Assembly: GCA_023409995.1 (NCBI GenBank)
Contig: JAEYQN010000031.1
Location: forward strand, 3,108 to 67,107
From: Cyanobacteria bacterium OH_CBB_238
GTDB lineage: Bacteria > Cyanobacteriota > Vampirovibrionia > Gastranaerophilales > Gastranaerophilaceae
Length of the DNA: 64,000 bases
Direction of reading: 5' to 3'
In this document: positions 16,717-25,741 of the stretch, piece by piece
Layout: every line of letters begins with the position of its first letter
Numbering within the stretch: the stretch's first letter is position 1
Position numbers and translations under genes: made by a program
The notes under the pieces: model-generated
Seen by the model: the letters and a program-made list of their open reading frames with translations, nothing else
Database searches by the model: none
Told to the model about the DNA's origin: nothing

Positions 16717-17352
16717 TTATTCTTCCTTTTGCTCACTCGTGTTCAATAAATTAATTATAATGCTTTTTACGTCATTGTAAACAGTGTCTATTGAGTTGTT
16801 TGCATTTACCACTTTTATTCTGAGGGGATTATTTGTAGCTAGTTTAAGATAACCTTCTCTGACTTTTTTATGAAAATCAATGCCGGCTGCCTCTATTCGG
16901 TCTTTTTCGTTTCCAACTCGTGTCTGAGCTACTTCAGTATCTACATCAAAAAGAATTGTTAAATCAGGTGTGAGTCCATTAGTTGCAATTCTATTTAGCT
17001 CTGTAAGCTTGTTTACATCTCTACCACGACCGTAACCTTGATAAGCAAGTGTTGAATCAGTGTGCCTATCACATAAAACAATTTTACCTTCATCTATTGA
17101 GGGCTTAATAAATGTATCAACATGCTGTGATCTATCCGCAAGATATAGAAACATTTCACAATTGTCAGACACTACACCTTTATGGTGTAGTACAATTTCT
17201 CTTATTTTTTTTCCAACTTCAAGTGACCCAGGCTCTCTTGTTATAGCAACATTATATCCAAGCTCGTTTAACAACTCAGCTGTTTTGTTGAGCTGTGTTG
17301 TTTTTCCACAGCCATCTGCTCCCTCAAATGTTATAAATAGACCTTTTTGCAT
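16717..17352 (-). CDS. tmk: Thymidylate kinase
   Basis: Phosphorylates dTMP to dTDP. 211 residues. The P-loop FEGADGCGKTTQ is at 9-20, ITREPGSLEVGKKIR carries the DR-type substrate region, and CDRHTDSTLAYQGYGRGRD is the conserved DRY/TxxxYQ motif. The ATG follows directly on the serS stop, and the RWYDKDP gene follows by one base. Confidence 0.96.
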   Translation of the reverse strand: MQKGLFITFEGADGCGKTTQLNKTAELLNELGYNVAITREPGSLEVGKKIREIVLHHKGVVSDNCEMFLYLADRSQHVDTFIKPSIDEGKIVLCDRHTDSTLAYQGYGRGRDVNKLTELNRIATNGLTPDLTILFDVDTEVAQTRVGNEKDRIEAAGIDFHKKVREGYLKLATNNPLRIKVVNANNSIDTVYNDVKSIIINLLNTSEQKEE

Positions 17353-18618
17353 TTAAATTTTGTCCCACCCTGTGTATTTCTGAAGAACTTTTGGTATTGA
17401 AATAGAGCCATCTTCGTTTTGGAAGTTCTCAAGTATTGCTGCAAAAGTTCTTCCAACAGCTAGTCCTGAGCCATTTATAGTATGCACAAACGCTGGCTTT
17501 CCTGTGGCTTTTGATCTATAGCGAATATTTGCTCTTCTTGCTTGGAAATCACCAAAGTTAGAACAACTTGATATTTCTTTGTAGGCGTTATAAGAAGGAA
17601 GCCATACTTCAAGGTCAAAACACTTTTGGGCAGAGAAGCCAATGTCTGCTGAACATAGTGCAATTCTTCTATAAGGTAGTTCCAGTAGTTCTAAGATCTT
17701 TTCTGCATTTAGGGTTAGTTTTTCATGCTCTTCAGGGCTATCTTCTGGAAGGCAAAGTTTTACAAGTTCAACTTTATTAAATTGATGTTGTCTTATAAGA
17801 CCTCTGGTATCTTTTCCGGCAGAACCGGCTTCACGTCTAAAGCAAGGAGTGTATGCAGTCATATATTTAGGAAGATCTTCCTCATTAAGTATTTCATTTG
17901 AGTATACGTTTGTTACTGGAACTTCGGCTGTTGGAATTAAATATAAATCTTCTTCCTCACATTTATACATATCTTGTGCAAATTTTGGAAGTTGTCCTGT
18001 TCCTGTCATTGCAGCTGAATTAACTAATACAGGAGGAAGCATTTCTTCATATCCATGAAGATTTGTGTGCGTGTCTAAGAAAAAGTTAATTATTGCCCTT
18101 TCTAATTGAGCTCCTTTTCCTCTATATAGTGAAAATCTTGATTGAGAAAGTTTTACACCTCGTTCAAAATCAACCAAGTTTTTCTCAACTGCTATATCCC
18201 AGTGAGCTTTTAGTTCAAAATCTTTGTTTGTAGGTTCTGAGAAGGTTTTTACCACGACATTGTCATTTTCAGATGTTCCTATTGGTGTTGTTTCATCTGG
18301 TGTGTTCGGGATATTCAAAAGAGCGGTTTTTTGTTGCTCATCAAGTTGGATTTCTTGCTCTTCTAATTCTTTTATGCTGTCACCCATTTCTTTTACTTTA
18401 GATTGGATTTCATCAGTATTTTTGCCTTCTTTTTTCAATACGCCTATCTCTTGAGAAATGGATTTTCTTTGAGATCTTAACTCGTCGGCTTGAGTTTGTA
18501 TTTTTCTTCTTTTTACATCTATTTCAAGAACAGAATCAATCGATAAATCAGGATTTCTTCTTTTTAATAATTCATTTACTTTTTCGGGATTTTCTCTAAT
18601 GCTTTTAATATCCAACAT
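17353..18618 (-). CDS. serS: Seryl-tRNA synthetase
   Basis: 421 residues. The N-terminal coiled-coil tRNA-binding arm (about 30-100) is followed by the class II core: motif 2 [21 protein letters not shown] and motif 3 [22 protein letters not shown] lies before the ATG. It is the first gene of the minus-strand run serS-tmk-RWYDKDP-folE2-aminotransferase-hisH, all with gaps below ten bases, hence probably one operon, divergent from the PurC-like gene. Confidence 0.97.
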   Translation of the reverse strand: MLDIKSIRENPEKVNELLKRRNPDLSIDSVLEIDVKRRKIQTQADELRSQRKSISQEIGVLKKEGKNTDEIQSKVKEMGDSIKELEEQEIQLDEQQKTALLNIPNTPDETTPIGTSENDNVVVKTFSEPTNKDFELKAHWDIAVEKNLVDFERGVKLSQSRFSLYRGKGAQLERAIINFFLDTHTNLHGYEEMLPPVLVNSAAMTGTGQLPKFAQDMYKCEEEDLYLIPTAEVPVTNVYSNEILNEEDLPKYMTAYTPCFRREAGSAGKDTRGLIRQHQFNKVELVKLCLPEDSPEEHEKLTLNAEKILELLELPYRRIALCSADIGFSAQKCFDLEVWLPSYNAYKEISSCSNFGDFQARRANIRYRSKATGKPAFVHTINGSGLAVGRTFAAILENFQNEDGSISIPKVLQKYTGWDKI

Positions 18619-18749
18619 GATAAATTACCTCTTTTCTAAGATAATATTAGTAAAAATAAATAAAAAATGGAAGTTTGAATTATTTTATTAATATTTTGGA
18701 ACTTTGTTTGTTTTATGTTAACTTGTAGATAGACTTGGGGGAGAAACAA

Positions 18750-19436
18750 ATGACTCTTATAAAAGAAGGGGAAACTAAAAAAGTTTTCTCAACTGATTCT
18801 GATAAAACAGTTTTGATTAAATTTAAAGATCTTTTAAATAATGCTGAATCAAATGAGTTTGTAGACTTAACTACGAGAATAAATTCTTATATGTTTTCAA
18901 AGTTGGCCGGCATTGTTTCATCGCAATTTGTTAGAAGTGCTGATTTTGACTCTTTTTTTGCAAAGAAAGTTGAAATGGTTCCATTGACATTTTTTCTACA
19001 TAATTTTGTAGCTGGTTCTCTTGCTGTTCGTAATAGCTATAACGTAGGTGAGTGGTTTCCTTATCCGTTTTTAGAGTATATCATTACTGACGAAGAAAAA
19101 GGAAAACAATATGTAGGAGAGCCTGAGGTTGTTCGACAAGAAATTCTTAATTATTCTCAAATAGATGTAATGGTTGAGTTTGCAAGAAAAGCAAACCAAG
19201 CTTTGTGGTCTGATTTAAGAAAAAAGAATCTTTATCTTATTGATGTAAAGCTTAAATTTGGCTGGGATTCTGATCGCAATATAATATTAGCTGACGAAAT
19301 TACTCCATATAATTGCAGGTTCTGGCTAAGAACAAATGGCGGCGCATTGGATTTTGATATCTATAGAGATAATCCAACTGATCCCCAAAAACTGTTAAAT
19401 TCATATAGGCAAATAGCTGAAATGCTTGGGTGCTAA
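18750..19436 (+). CDS. purC: Divergent SAICAR synthetase (PurC-like)
   Basis: 228 residues, ATG at 18750 after GGGGGAG. It is clearly a PurC homologue: IKEGETKKVF at the start, VAGSLAVR, YLIDVKLKFGWD, ILADEITP. Several signatures differ from the norm: the SAxDG loop is LLNNAESNE, the VxRN segment is FLHNFVAGS, and the TPDSxRxW motif is TPYNCRFW. Activity on CAIR plus aspartate is therefore likely but not certain. It heads a plus-strand pair with the PurQ-like gene, 31 bases apart, without an intervening purS. Confidence 0.8.
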   Translation: MTLIKEGETKKVFSTDSDKTVLIKFKDLLNNAESNEFVDLTTRINSYMFSKLAGIVSSQFVRSADFDSFFAKKVEMVPLTFFLHNFVAGSLAVRNSYNVGEWFPYPFLEYIITDEEKGKQYVGEPEVVRQEILNYSQIDVMVEFARKANQALWSDLRKKNLYLIDVKLKFGWDSDRNIILADEITPYNCRFWLRTNGGALDFDIYRDNPTDPQKLLNSYRQIAEMLGC

Positions 19437-19467
19437 ATTGGGTAGTTATAAGCGTAGTGAGTACTAA

Positions 19468-20124
19468 ATGAAGGTCGCAATAATTGTTTTCCCTGAAATG
19501 AATTCTGATATCGACTTATTTAAGGCATGTGAAACAGCTGGTTGGTATCCTGAATATGTTTATTATAGTCAAAATAGTTTAGATAGCTTTGAACTTGTAA
19601 TCCTGCCTGGTTTTAATTCTTGTAGTGAGAATGATTCTCATATTCAACAGGCAGTCTATTCGCCTATTATTACCGAGGTTAAATCGTTTAATTTGCAAAA
19701 AAAGGGCGTTATTCTGGGAATTTCCAGTGGGTTTAAAATTCTTTGTGAAATTGGTCTTCTTCCTGGGGATGTTGTACCTAATGAAAATGGTAAATTTATA
19801 TGTACAGATAGCGATTTGACTTTATATGAATATGGAGTTGCAAGGAAAGTTGTTCTTCCAATTGCGCATTCTGTTGGCAAATTTGTTGTTAATCCTAAAA
19901 TATTGAACTATTTAGAAGAAAATAATATGGTTTTTCTTCAATATGTAAGAACTCCAAATGGTTCAGTTGGGGATATTGCCGGCCTTATTGATAGAGAAAA
20001 GGGAGTTGTTGGAATGATTCCACATCCTGAAATATTTGCTTCTGGAGTTAATGGTCATGAAGATGGAAAATTGATTTTGAAAATAATTGAAAATCTAGTT
20101 GATGAAGTGAAAAGCAGGGTTTAA
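19468..20124 (+). CDS. PurQ-like glutaminase lacking the catalytic Cys
   Basis: 218 residues, homologous to FGAM synthase subunit PurQ throughout: N-terminal FPEMNSD, VPNENGKF, LPIAHSVGKFV, NGSVGDIAGL and the final GMIPHPE with H186/E188. The nucleophile motif, normally GICNGFQ, reads GISSGFK (84-90): Ser86 replaces the Cys. The oxyanion segment GGFSYGD is also replaced (PGFNSCSEN). Glutamine hydrolysis by the usual route is unlikely. It may be an ammonia-dependent or structural subunit, or a repurposed paralogue. No purL or purS is in the window. Confidence 0.8.
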   Translation: MKVAIIVFPEMNSDIDLFKACETAGWYPEYVYYSQNSLDSFELVILPGFNSCSENDSHIQQAVYSPIITEVKSFNLQKKGVILGISSGFKILCEIGLLPGDVVPNENGKFICTDSDLTLYEYGVARKVVLPIAHSVGKFVVNPKILNYLEENNMVFLQYVRTPNGSVGDIAGLIDREKGVVGMIPHPEIFASGVNGHEDGKLILKIIENLVDEVKSRV

Positions 20125-20156
20125 ATTTTTAAGTTCCTTTTTATGTTGTGATGTTG

Positions 20157-20162
20157 TATTAT
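20157..20162 (+). promoter_or_regulatory. -10 box directly before fluC
   Basis: TATTAT ends six bases before the ATG at 20169. No Shine-Dalgarno and no good -35 box are seen. It would give a leaderless fluC mRNA. Confidence 0.35.
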
Positions 20163-20168
20163 GATATT

Positions 20169-20543
20169 ATGCTAGGGATGTTTTCAGTATTTATAGGTGG
20201 AGGAATTGGTGCCTTGTTGAGGTACTTAATTTGTTCTTTTTATGCAAAGTCTTGTTCGGTGGGTTTTCCTTATCATACGTTTGCAATAAATGTCATTGGT
20301 AGCTTTATTTTAGGGTTTTTTATTTATGCTTTCAATACTAAAACCGGTGTTGATACAAATTTTAAATTATTTTTAACAGTTGGTATTTGTGGCGGGTTTA
20401 CCACTTTTAGTACTTTTTCTGTAGAATCGCTTCACTTATTAAAGCAAGGTAGAGTATTAGAGTTTTTTGCCTATACATTTGGTAGTGTTTTCATTTGTCT
20501 TTTGGGTGCGGCAATAGGAGCATATTTTGCAAAATTTGTTTAA
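20169..20543 (+). CDS. crcB: Fluoride ion channel FluC/CrcB
   Basis: 124 residues with four hydrophobic helices. The family motifs are GGGIGALLRYL (helix 1), HTFAINVIGSFILGF (with the conserved Asn) and GICGGFTTFSTFSVE, the Na+-binding helix break. It exports toxic fluoride as a dual-topology dimer. No fluoride riboswitch precedes it: the gap to the PurQ-like gene is only 44 bases. The start is uncertain; ATG at 20169 gives the usual length. It overlaps the next gene by 17 bases. Confidence 0.92.
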   Translation: MLGMFSVFIGGGIGALLRYLICSFYAKSCSVGFPYHTFAINVIGSFILGFFIYAFNTKTGVDTNFKLFLTVGICGGFTTFSTFSVESLHLLKQGRVLEFFAYTFGSVFICLLGAAIGAYFAKFV

Positions 20544-21465
20544 AAAAAGGGTATTGTTTGTTGGAATGCCTGATATGGCATTGATTTGTTTTTCACGATT
20601 ATATGATGCTGGTATAAATATTGTTGCTGCTGTTCCACCATCCAAGTCAGAGCCTACATACAATTATTTTATGGATTTTGTTGGGCAATATTCTATTCCC
20701 ATTATAAGTTATGAAAATTCGATGAAAGATCCTGCATTTATAAAAAAAATTCTAGATGTTAATGCTGATATTGCTGTTGTATGCTCGTATAATAGATTAT
20801 TTCCAAGTGAATTTTTGAATACAGCAAAAGACGGGTTTATAAATGTTCACCCATCTCTTTTACCCGATTATAGGGGAGGAAATCCTTATTCTCATGTCAT
20901 TATCAATGGTGAAACAGAGACTGGAGTTACTTTACATTTTATGGATTCGACATTTGATACGGGAGATATAATATCTCAGCATAAGGTTCCATTGGATAAA
21001 ACAGAAACAATGGGTACTTTATTTACAAGGTTAAATTATTTGGCTTCTGATGCTTTAATAACAGCGCTAAGGTTTTACAATGAACATTCTACTCTTCCAC
21101 GAGTTCCACAACCTGATGGTATTTTTAAAAAAGCTAATGCAATTGATATAAAATTTGGGAATAATATTATTGATTGGAGTAAGTCAGCAGAAGAATTAGA
21201 AAGATTTATACGTTCGTTAAATCCGTTTATTTCTGCATTTACCAGATTTAGAGGTGATTTTTTCAAAATTCACACTGCGCATTTTGAAAAAAAGAAAACG
21301 AAGTATTCACCAGGCACTATTTGTTGTATCAAGGATAAGTTAGGTGTGGCATGTGGTGAAGGTATCTTGTATTTAAAAATTCTACAAGCTGCATCCTACT
21401 TTATTGGTGATTCTAAGGATTTCATAAGATTATACAAACCTAATATTGGAGAAAAATTTGAATAA
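20527..21465 (+). CDS. Formyltransferase-family protein (Fmt paralogue)
   Basis: 312 residues. A TTG start at 20527 has GGAG six bases upstream inside crcB. The formyltransferase core is visible: NVHPSLLPDYRGGNPYSH, VTLHFMDSTFDTGDII, and a C-terminal domain like that of Fmt (NIIDWSKSAEELERFIRSLNP). The true Fmt is at 29838, so this is a second formyl-tetrahydrofolate-dependent enzyme, acting perhaps on an amino-sugar nucleotide or another amine. It overlaps the endonuclease IV-like gene by one base. Confidence 0.8.
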   Translation: MQNLFKKRVLFVGMPDMALICFSRLYDAGINIVAAVPPSKSEPTYNYFMDFVGQYSIPIISYENSMKDPAFIKKILDVNADIAVVCSYNRLFPSEFLNTAKDGFINVHPSLLPDYRGGNPYSHVIINGETETGVTLHFMDSTFDTGDIISQHKVPLDKTETMGTLFTRLNYLASDALITALRFYNEHSTLPRVPQPDGIFKKANAIDIKFGNNIIDWSKSAEELERFIRSLNPFISAFTRFRGDFFKIHTAHFEKKKTKYSPGTICCIKDKLGVACGEGILYLKILQAASYFIGDSKDFIRLYKPNIGEKFE

Positions 21466-22295
21466 TGGATAAATTGCACTTTTTAACCGCTGGCATGCCT
21501 GTAAAAACAGGAAATGCAGGATATCAAAAAGCTTTTGAGCTACTAAAAGAATTTAATCTTGACGGCATGGAATTAGAATTTGTGCATGGAGTTAGGATGA
21601 AGCCAGAAAACCAAGAACTGGTTAAAAATTTGATTAAGAATGAAAATTTTTTGGTTACAGCACATGGACCTTATTATATAAATCTGAATTCAAAAGAACA
21701 AGAAAAGATTGATGCTAGTATAGTTAGAATTCTAGATACTGCAAGAATGGCTAAATCTTTAGGCGCGTATAGTATTACTTTTCATGCAGCATTTTATACA
21801 GGACAGCCAAAAGACCAAGTTTTTAAAGCTGTTGAGTCAGGAATGCAAATAATTTGTGATACTTTGAAAGAAGAAAACAATGATATATGGATAAGACCTG
21901 AAACGACAGGGAAACCAACGCAATGGGGTGACTTGGAAGAAATTATTGCAATATCAAAACAATTTGAGAATGTATTACCCTGTGTTGATTTTTCCCATCT
22001 TCATGCGAGATATAATGGAATATCTAATACTTATGATGAATTTGCTAGAATTTTTGAAAAAATTGGAAAAGAACTTGGACAAAAAGCTTTAGATAACTTC
22101 CATGCCCACTTAGCTGGTATTGCATATTCAGAAAAAGGCGAAAAACACCATCTTATGCTTGCTGAAAGTGATATGAATTATAAAGACCTAATGAAAGCAT
22201 TTAAAACATTCAATATTAAAGGAGCAATTGTTTGTGAAAGTCCAACTATGGAGGATGATGCTATATTGTTGAAAGAGTATTATTTATCATTATAG
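21465..22295 (+). CDS. Endonuclease IV-like TIM-barrel protein
   Basis: 276 residues of AP-endonuclease family 2. Metal-ligand segments in order: VTAHGPYY, SITFHAAFY, IRPETTGK, CVDFSHLHAR, NFHAHLAG followed by KGEKHHLML, and AIVCESP. These match the nine-ligand tri-zinc site of Nfo-type enzymes better than the shorter protein at 2333. Cleavage at abasic sites is the likely role. Its ATG shares a base with the formyltransferase stop (TAATG). The 3' end overlaps folD, which converges, by 16 bases. Confidence 0.82.
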   Translation: MDKLHFLTAGMPVKTGNAGYQKAFELLKEFNLDGMELEFVHGVRMKPENQELVKNLIKNENFLVTAHGPYYINLNSKEQEKIDASIVRILDTARMAKSLGAYSITFHAAFYTGQPKDQVFKAVESGMQIICDTLKEENNDIWIRPETTGKPTQWGDLEEIIAISKQFENVLPCVDFSHLHARYNGISNTYDEFARIFEKIGKELGQKALDNFHAHLAGIAYSEKGEKHHLMLAESDMNYKDLMKAFKTFNIKGAIVCESPTMEDDAILLKEYYLSL

Positions 22296-23131
22296 TGGTT
22301 TTGCAGTTTATACAATTCTAAAGTATTCTCCATCAACATCGCAATGGTCATTGGGCCTACGCCCCCTGGCACTGGCGTTATAAATGATGCTTTATCTTTT
22401 ATTTTATCAAAATCAACGTCGCCATAGAGTTTATTCTCGATCCTACTTATTCCAACATCAACAATAATTGCATCGTTTTTGACCATATCTTCGGTTATAT
22501 AATTTGCTTTTCCAATCGCAGAAATAATAAGCTCAGCATTTTTTGTATGTTCTTTTATATTTTTCGTTTTGCTATGTGCCATTGTTACTGTTGCATTTTC
22601 TTTTTGTAGCAACAATGATATTGGCTTTCCAACAATATTCGAACGTCCTAAAACTAATGCATTTATTCCTTCAAGTTTAATATCATATTCTTTTAAAAGC
22701 CTTATAATTCCTTTAGGAGTGCATGGAATCGCATAAGGTTTTTTGCCAGAAAGTAGCTTGCCACTGTTTAGAGGATGAAAACCATCAACATCTTTGAGTG
22801 GGTCAATAACTTCAAGTATTCTATCTGTATTAATTTGCTCTGGTAGTGGCAGTTGTACCAATATTGCATTAATTTCTTTATCTTCATTAAGAATATGTAT
22901 ATGTTCAATTAAATTATCTTCAGTAATGTCGTTTGGCAGTGTAAGAATTAACGAGTCTATTCCTATTTCTTCTGCCATTTTTTGTTTGTTTTTTACATAA
23001 ATCTGGCTGGCAGGATTTTCGCCAACAAGTATAACTGCGATTTTAGGTTTTGTTGTCAGTTTTTCAATTTCATTTTTTAGGCCTGTTTTTATTTTTTGAG
23101 CAAGTTTTTTCCCATCTAAAATAATTGACAT
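22280..23131 (-). CDS. folD: Methylene-THF dehydrogenase/cyclohydrolase
   Basis: Interconverts methylene-, methenyl- and formyl-tetrahydrofolate. 283 residues with the YVKNKQKMAEEIGI lysine motif, the VQLPLPEQIN segment, the DGFHPLNSGKL loop, GRSNIVGKPISLLL (NADP site) and the final TPVPGGVGPMTIAML. GGAG precedes the ATG. It follows the CooC-like gene by eight bases, so one-carbon functions may be linked in this unit. Confidence 0.96.
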   Translation of the reverse strand: MSIILDGKKLAQKIKTGLKNEIEKLTTKPKIAVILVGENPASQIYVKNKQKMAEEIGIDSLILTLPNDITEDNLIEHIHILNEDKEINAILVQLPLPEQINTDRILEVIDPLKDVDGFHPLNSGKLLSGKKPYAIPCTPKGIIRLLKEYDIKLEGINALVLGRSNIVGKPISLLLQKENATVTMAHSKTKNIKEHTKNAELIISAIGKANYITEDMVKNDAIIVDVGISRIENKLYGDVDFDKIKDKASFITPVPGGVGPMTIAMLMENTLELYKLQNHYNDK

Positions 23132-23139
23132 TTTATCTC

Positions 23140-23886
23140 CTATAACATTGGAATATTGAGTCTGTAATAGAATTGTTTTATTGCATTTTTAACAGCTTCA
23201 GATTCTCTACTTATTGGATTTTCTTTTAGCGATATATCTTCTTCTATAACTCCCAATGTATCTAAATTGTATTTTTGCAATAACTTATAGACTGGCTCTA
23301 TTTCTAGGTTTTTAACTTTGTTTAATATAACTCCCATTTGATAGCCGGCAGCATATTTAGAAGAAAATTCTTCTATTCTTTTTGCTAGATGAATAGATTC
23401 TTCTGTTGGTTGTGCAATTATGAGCGTAACGTCTATATCAATTTCAACAAGTTGATTTAGGTATTTTAGATCAAATTCACAATCAAAAAGAACTATATCA
23501 TAACTTTTCATTAATTTGACTAAAGAATCGTTGATTTGACCCGTAATTGGGCATCTGCAATCTTTGGATCCAACTAACCAAGAAACAATTAAATCTGAGC
23601 TCTCGTCTAGTGGTTCTAGGATATCTTCAAGAGCCCATTCAATATATTCTTGCTTATTCATTTGTTCTGGGATACCGGTTTTGTACTCATGCTTTCCGCT
23701 TCTAATGCCGTAGATGGTGTTTCTGATATCTTTCCCAAAGCTGTGTCCAAGTTCACTTGCCAGATCGTTGTCAAATAACAATATTGATTTCTCAGGGTGT
23801 TGTTCTCTTAGTAAATGGTATAAATTCTTGGTAATTGTAGTTTTTCCGTTTCCACTTTTTCCCGTGATTGCTATTGTTATTGTCAT
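23140..23886 (-). CDS. CooC-like maturation ATPase
   Basis: 248 residues, MinD/CooC type. A deviant Walker A has both lysines (GKSGNGKTT, K10 and K15), a DND switch follows, and a CxC pair sits at C110/C112 (KDCRCPITG). In CooC, which loads nickel into CO dehydrogenase, the same CxC binds the metal between two subunits. No CODH gene is in the window. It lies between the MetE-like gene and folD, so it may mature a metal site for one-carbon transfer. The start codon overlaps the stop of the MetE-like gene. Confidence 0.75.
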   Translation of the reverse strand: MTITIAITGKSGNGKTTITKNLYHLLREQHPEKSILLFDNDLASELGHSFGKDIRNTIYGIRSGKHEYKTGIPEQMNKQEYIEWALEDILEPLDESSDLIVSWLVGSKDCRCPITGQINDSLVKLMKSYDIVLFDCEFDLKYLNQLVEIDIDVTLIIAQPTEESIHLAKRIEEFSSKYAAGYQMGVILNKVKNLEIEPVYKLLQKYNLDTLGVIEEDISLKENPISRESEAVKNAIKQFYYRLNIPML

Positions 23887-24965
23887 TAAATTTCCCCATA
23901 TTTGTTTTTCATATTTTTAGAAATTACATTTACTATTTCCATTGCTTTTGTTGCCAGTTCAATATTTAATCCCCCAGCGCCACAAGATGGAGTGATTATG
24001 CTATGCATTAGAAGTTTTTCTTTATCTAAGCCCTTTCTGCAAATCAAGTCAATGCTGTCTTCCAGTTTGTTAGTTAATGACTCTGCATTCGATTTTGATA
24101 ATGCTTCCGAATCAAGTGTTGGAACAATTCCCCACGCTATAAATCCATTGTTTTTGATGAAGTTACTGATTTTATCTGCATATGCAGTAATGCTTTTTGA
24201 AAAAGCAAAAGTATCAAAATTAATTATGTCAGGATTGCAATCCAATATTAAGTCCCAGTCTGCTTTCCCGCAGCAATGTACCCCAACCAAGGCGCCATTT
24301 TGTTTAATTATGTTAATTATTTCTTTAAATGCATTTTGAACATCTTCTTTTTGAACGGTGATGAAGGCTGAAGTTCCAAATTGACTCATAGTTGGCTCAT
24401 CTAGAAAAATAATTGGTGTTGTTTCAGGGCTTGCTTCTTTTATCTTATTTATCTGCCATAGTGCTTTTAATGCCAATGCTTTAATCAAAATGTCTTTATA
24501 AGTTTCATCATAAAATATACATTTTTTATTAATATCTGTTATGCTTGTTCCCCAGGTGAATGGACCAGTAATTTGTCCTTTAGCATATTTAGGTTTGTTT
24601 TCTCTTACTTTAGAAAGGAATAAATCAATACTGCTTGAGTAATTGTCCTTTATTCCATAGTTAGCAAGTTTTTCAATATTTCCAAGCTCAACAATGTCTG
24701 AATAATCTGTATAAAAATCTTCTAGCTCTGCATAAAAATCTTCGGATTCAGAATCGAAGTAAAATGTTTTTTCTTCGTTATTTACAACCATTCCTGGGAT
24801 GTTCTGCGTAAATTGGATAATCATATCTTCTCTGGCATCAACCTTTGATAACTGCGGCCAGAAAGGTACGTCTTCAAAATTATTCCAGATTAAATCAGTG
24901 GCTGATTGAGCATCACTGTGCGGAAGGCTTCCTATTGCTATTGCAGATAAGCTAAGTGTTGACAA
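23886..24965 (-). CDS. MetE/UROD-superfamily zinc methyltransferase-like protein
   Basis: 359 residues from a TTG start with GAGGAG six bases upstream. It resembles the C-terminal catalytic barrel of cobalamin-independent methionine synthase: IAIGSLPHSDAQ at the start, KGQITGPFTWG, IIFLDEPTMS, then GVHCCGKADWD (H230/C232) and ITPSCGAGGLN (C328), the His-Cys-Cys zinc pattern. The N-terminal half of MetE is absent, so it is of the short single-barrel type. The methyl donor and acceptor are unknown. It is co-transcribed with the CooC-like ATPase and folD. Confidence 0.75.
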   Translation of the reverse strand: MSTLSLSAIAIGSLPHSDAQSATDLIWNNFEDVPFWPQLSKVDAREDMIIQFTQNIPGMVVNNEEKTFYFDSESEDFYAELEDFYTDYSDIVELGNIEKLANYGIKDNYSSSIDLFLSKVRENKPKYAKGQITGPFTWGTSITDINKKCIFYDETYKDILIKALALKALWQINKIKEASPETTPIIFLDEPTMSQFGTSAFITVQKEDVQNAFKEIINIIKQNGALVGVHCCGKADWDLILDCNPDIINFDTFAFSKSITAYADKISNFIKNNGFIAWGIVPTLDSEALSKSNAESLTNKLEDSIDLICRKGLDKEKLLMHSIITPSCGAGGLNIELATKAMEIVNVISKNMKNKYGEI

Positions 24966-25048
24966 ATTAGTCTCCTCACCCAAAACATTTGTGTTTTGTA
25001 TATAATCTTTTCAAAATTTATCAACAATTATAATATTAAACAATATAA

Positions 25049-25741
25049 TTATTCAACTTGTATAAATTTATGAACCTGTGGGATTAGACGAATATTATCA
25101 TATTGACCTATGAATTTAGAATGTATATCTATAAGTTCTCTCGGCGTTATTCTCATTGAATTATTTATCATTACTGGTTGTAAAACAATTAGAAGATGGT
25201 GTTTTTTTGCTAATTCAATACAACTTTTTATTTCTTCTTCAGATATGGTTTCATCAAAAACGACTTTTAAAAAAATATCTTTTTTGTATTTTACACAAAT
25301 ATTTATGAAAACTTTATGCCTTTTTAGCAGATTTTCTAACTTTGTTGCTGAGTTTAATTTTATATCCATACTAACTATGTCAACAAATTTGATTATTTTT
25401 CTTAATTCTCTCACCAGCGTTCCATTGGTTTCTAAGTATATTTTATGAGTATTCTTTTCAAGAAAATCTTTTAAGAAAATGACGTCAAGGAGCGGCTCAC
25501 CACCAGTCAAACTTATGCTATGTATGTTGTTTGTTCCAACTTCTTCAATTTTGTTCAATAGTTCTGTTGAAGAAAGTCGTGGAGTATTCATATCGGGTTT
25601 GTAGTTTGTATCACAATATGCACATGCTAAATTGCATTTGCAGAATCTTACAAAAATTTGCTCAAAACCAACGTATGGCCCCTCTCCTTGAATTGATTTG
25701 AATATTTCTTTTACGTAAGTTATTTTTTCGCTACGTTGCAT
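25049..25741 (-). CDS. queE: 7-carboxy-7-deazaguanine synthase (radical SAM)
   Basis: Radical SAM enzyme forming the deazaguanine ring for queuosine. 230 residues. The cluster motif CNLACAYCDT has the CxxxCxxC spacing near residue 36, preceded by IFKSIQGEGPYVG, a QueE hallmark, and followed by SLTGGEPLLD. The ATG lies inside the 3' end of dnaJ (11-base overlap). Together with queC (59974) and folE2 (15576) it accounts for part of the pathway; queD was not found here. Confidence 0.9.
   Translation of the reverse strand: MQRSEKITYVKEIFKSIQGEGPYVGFEQIFVRFCKCNLACAYCDTNYKPDMNTPRLSSTELLNKIEEVGTNNIHSISLTGGEPLLDVIFLKDFLEKNTHKIYLETNGTLVRELRKIIKFVDIVSMDIKLNSATKLENLLKRHKVFINICVKYKKDIFLKVVFDETISEEEIKSCIELAKKHHLLIVLQPVMINNSMRITPRELIDIHSKFIGQYDNIRLIPQVHKFIQVE

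Noticed and set aside
20125-20168. Fluoride riboswitch before fluC
   Set aside because: The gap is only 44 bases and contains no crcB-motif-like sequence.
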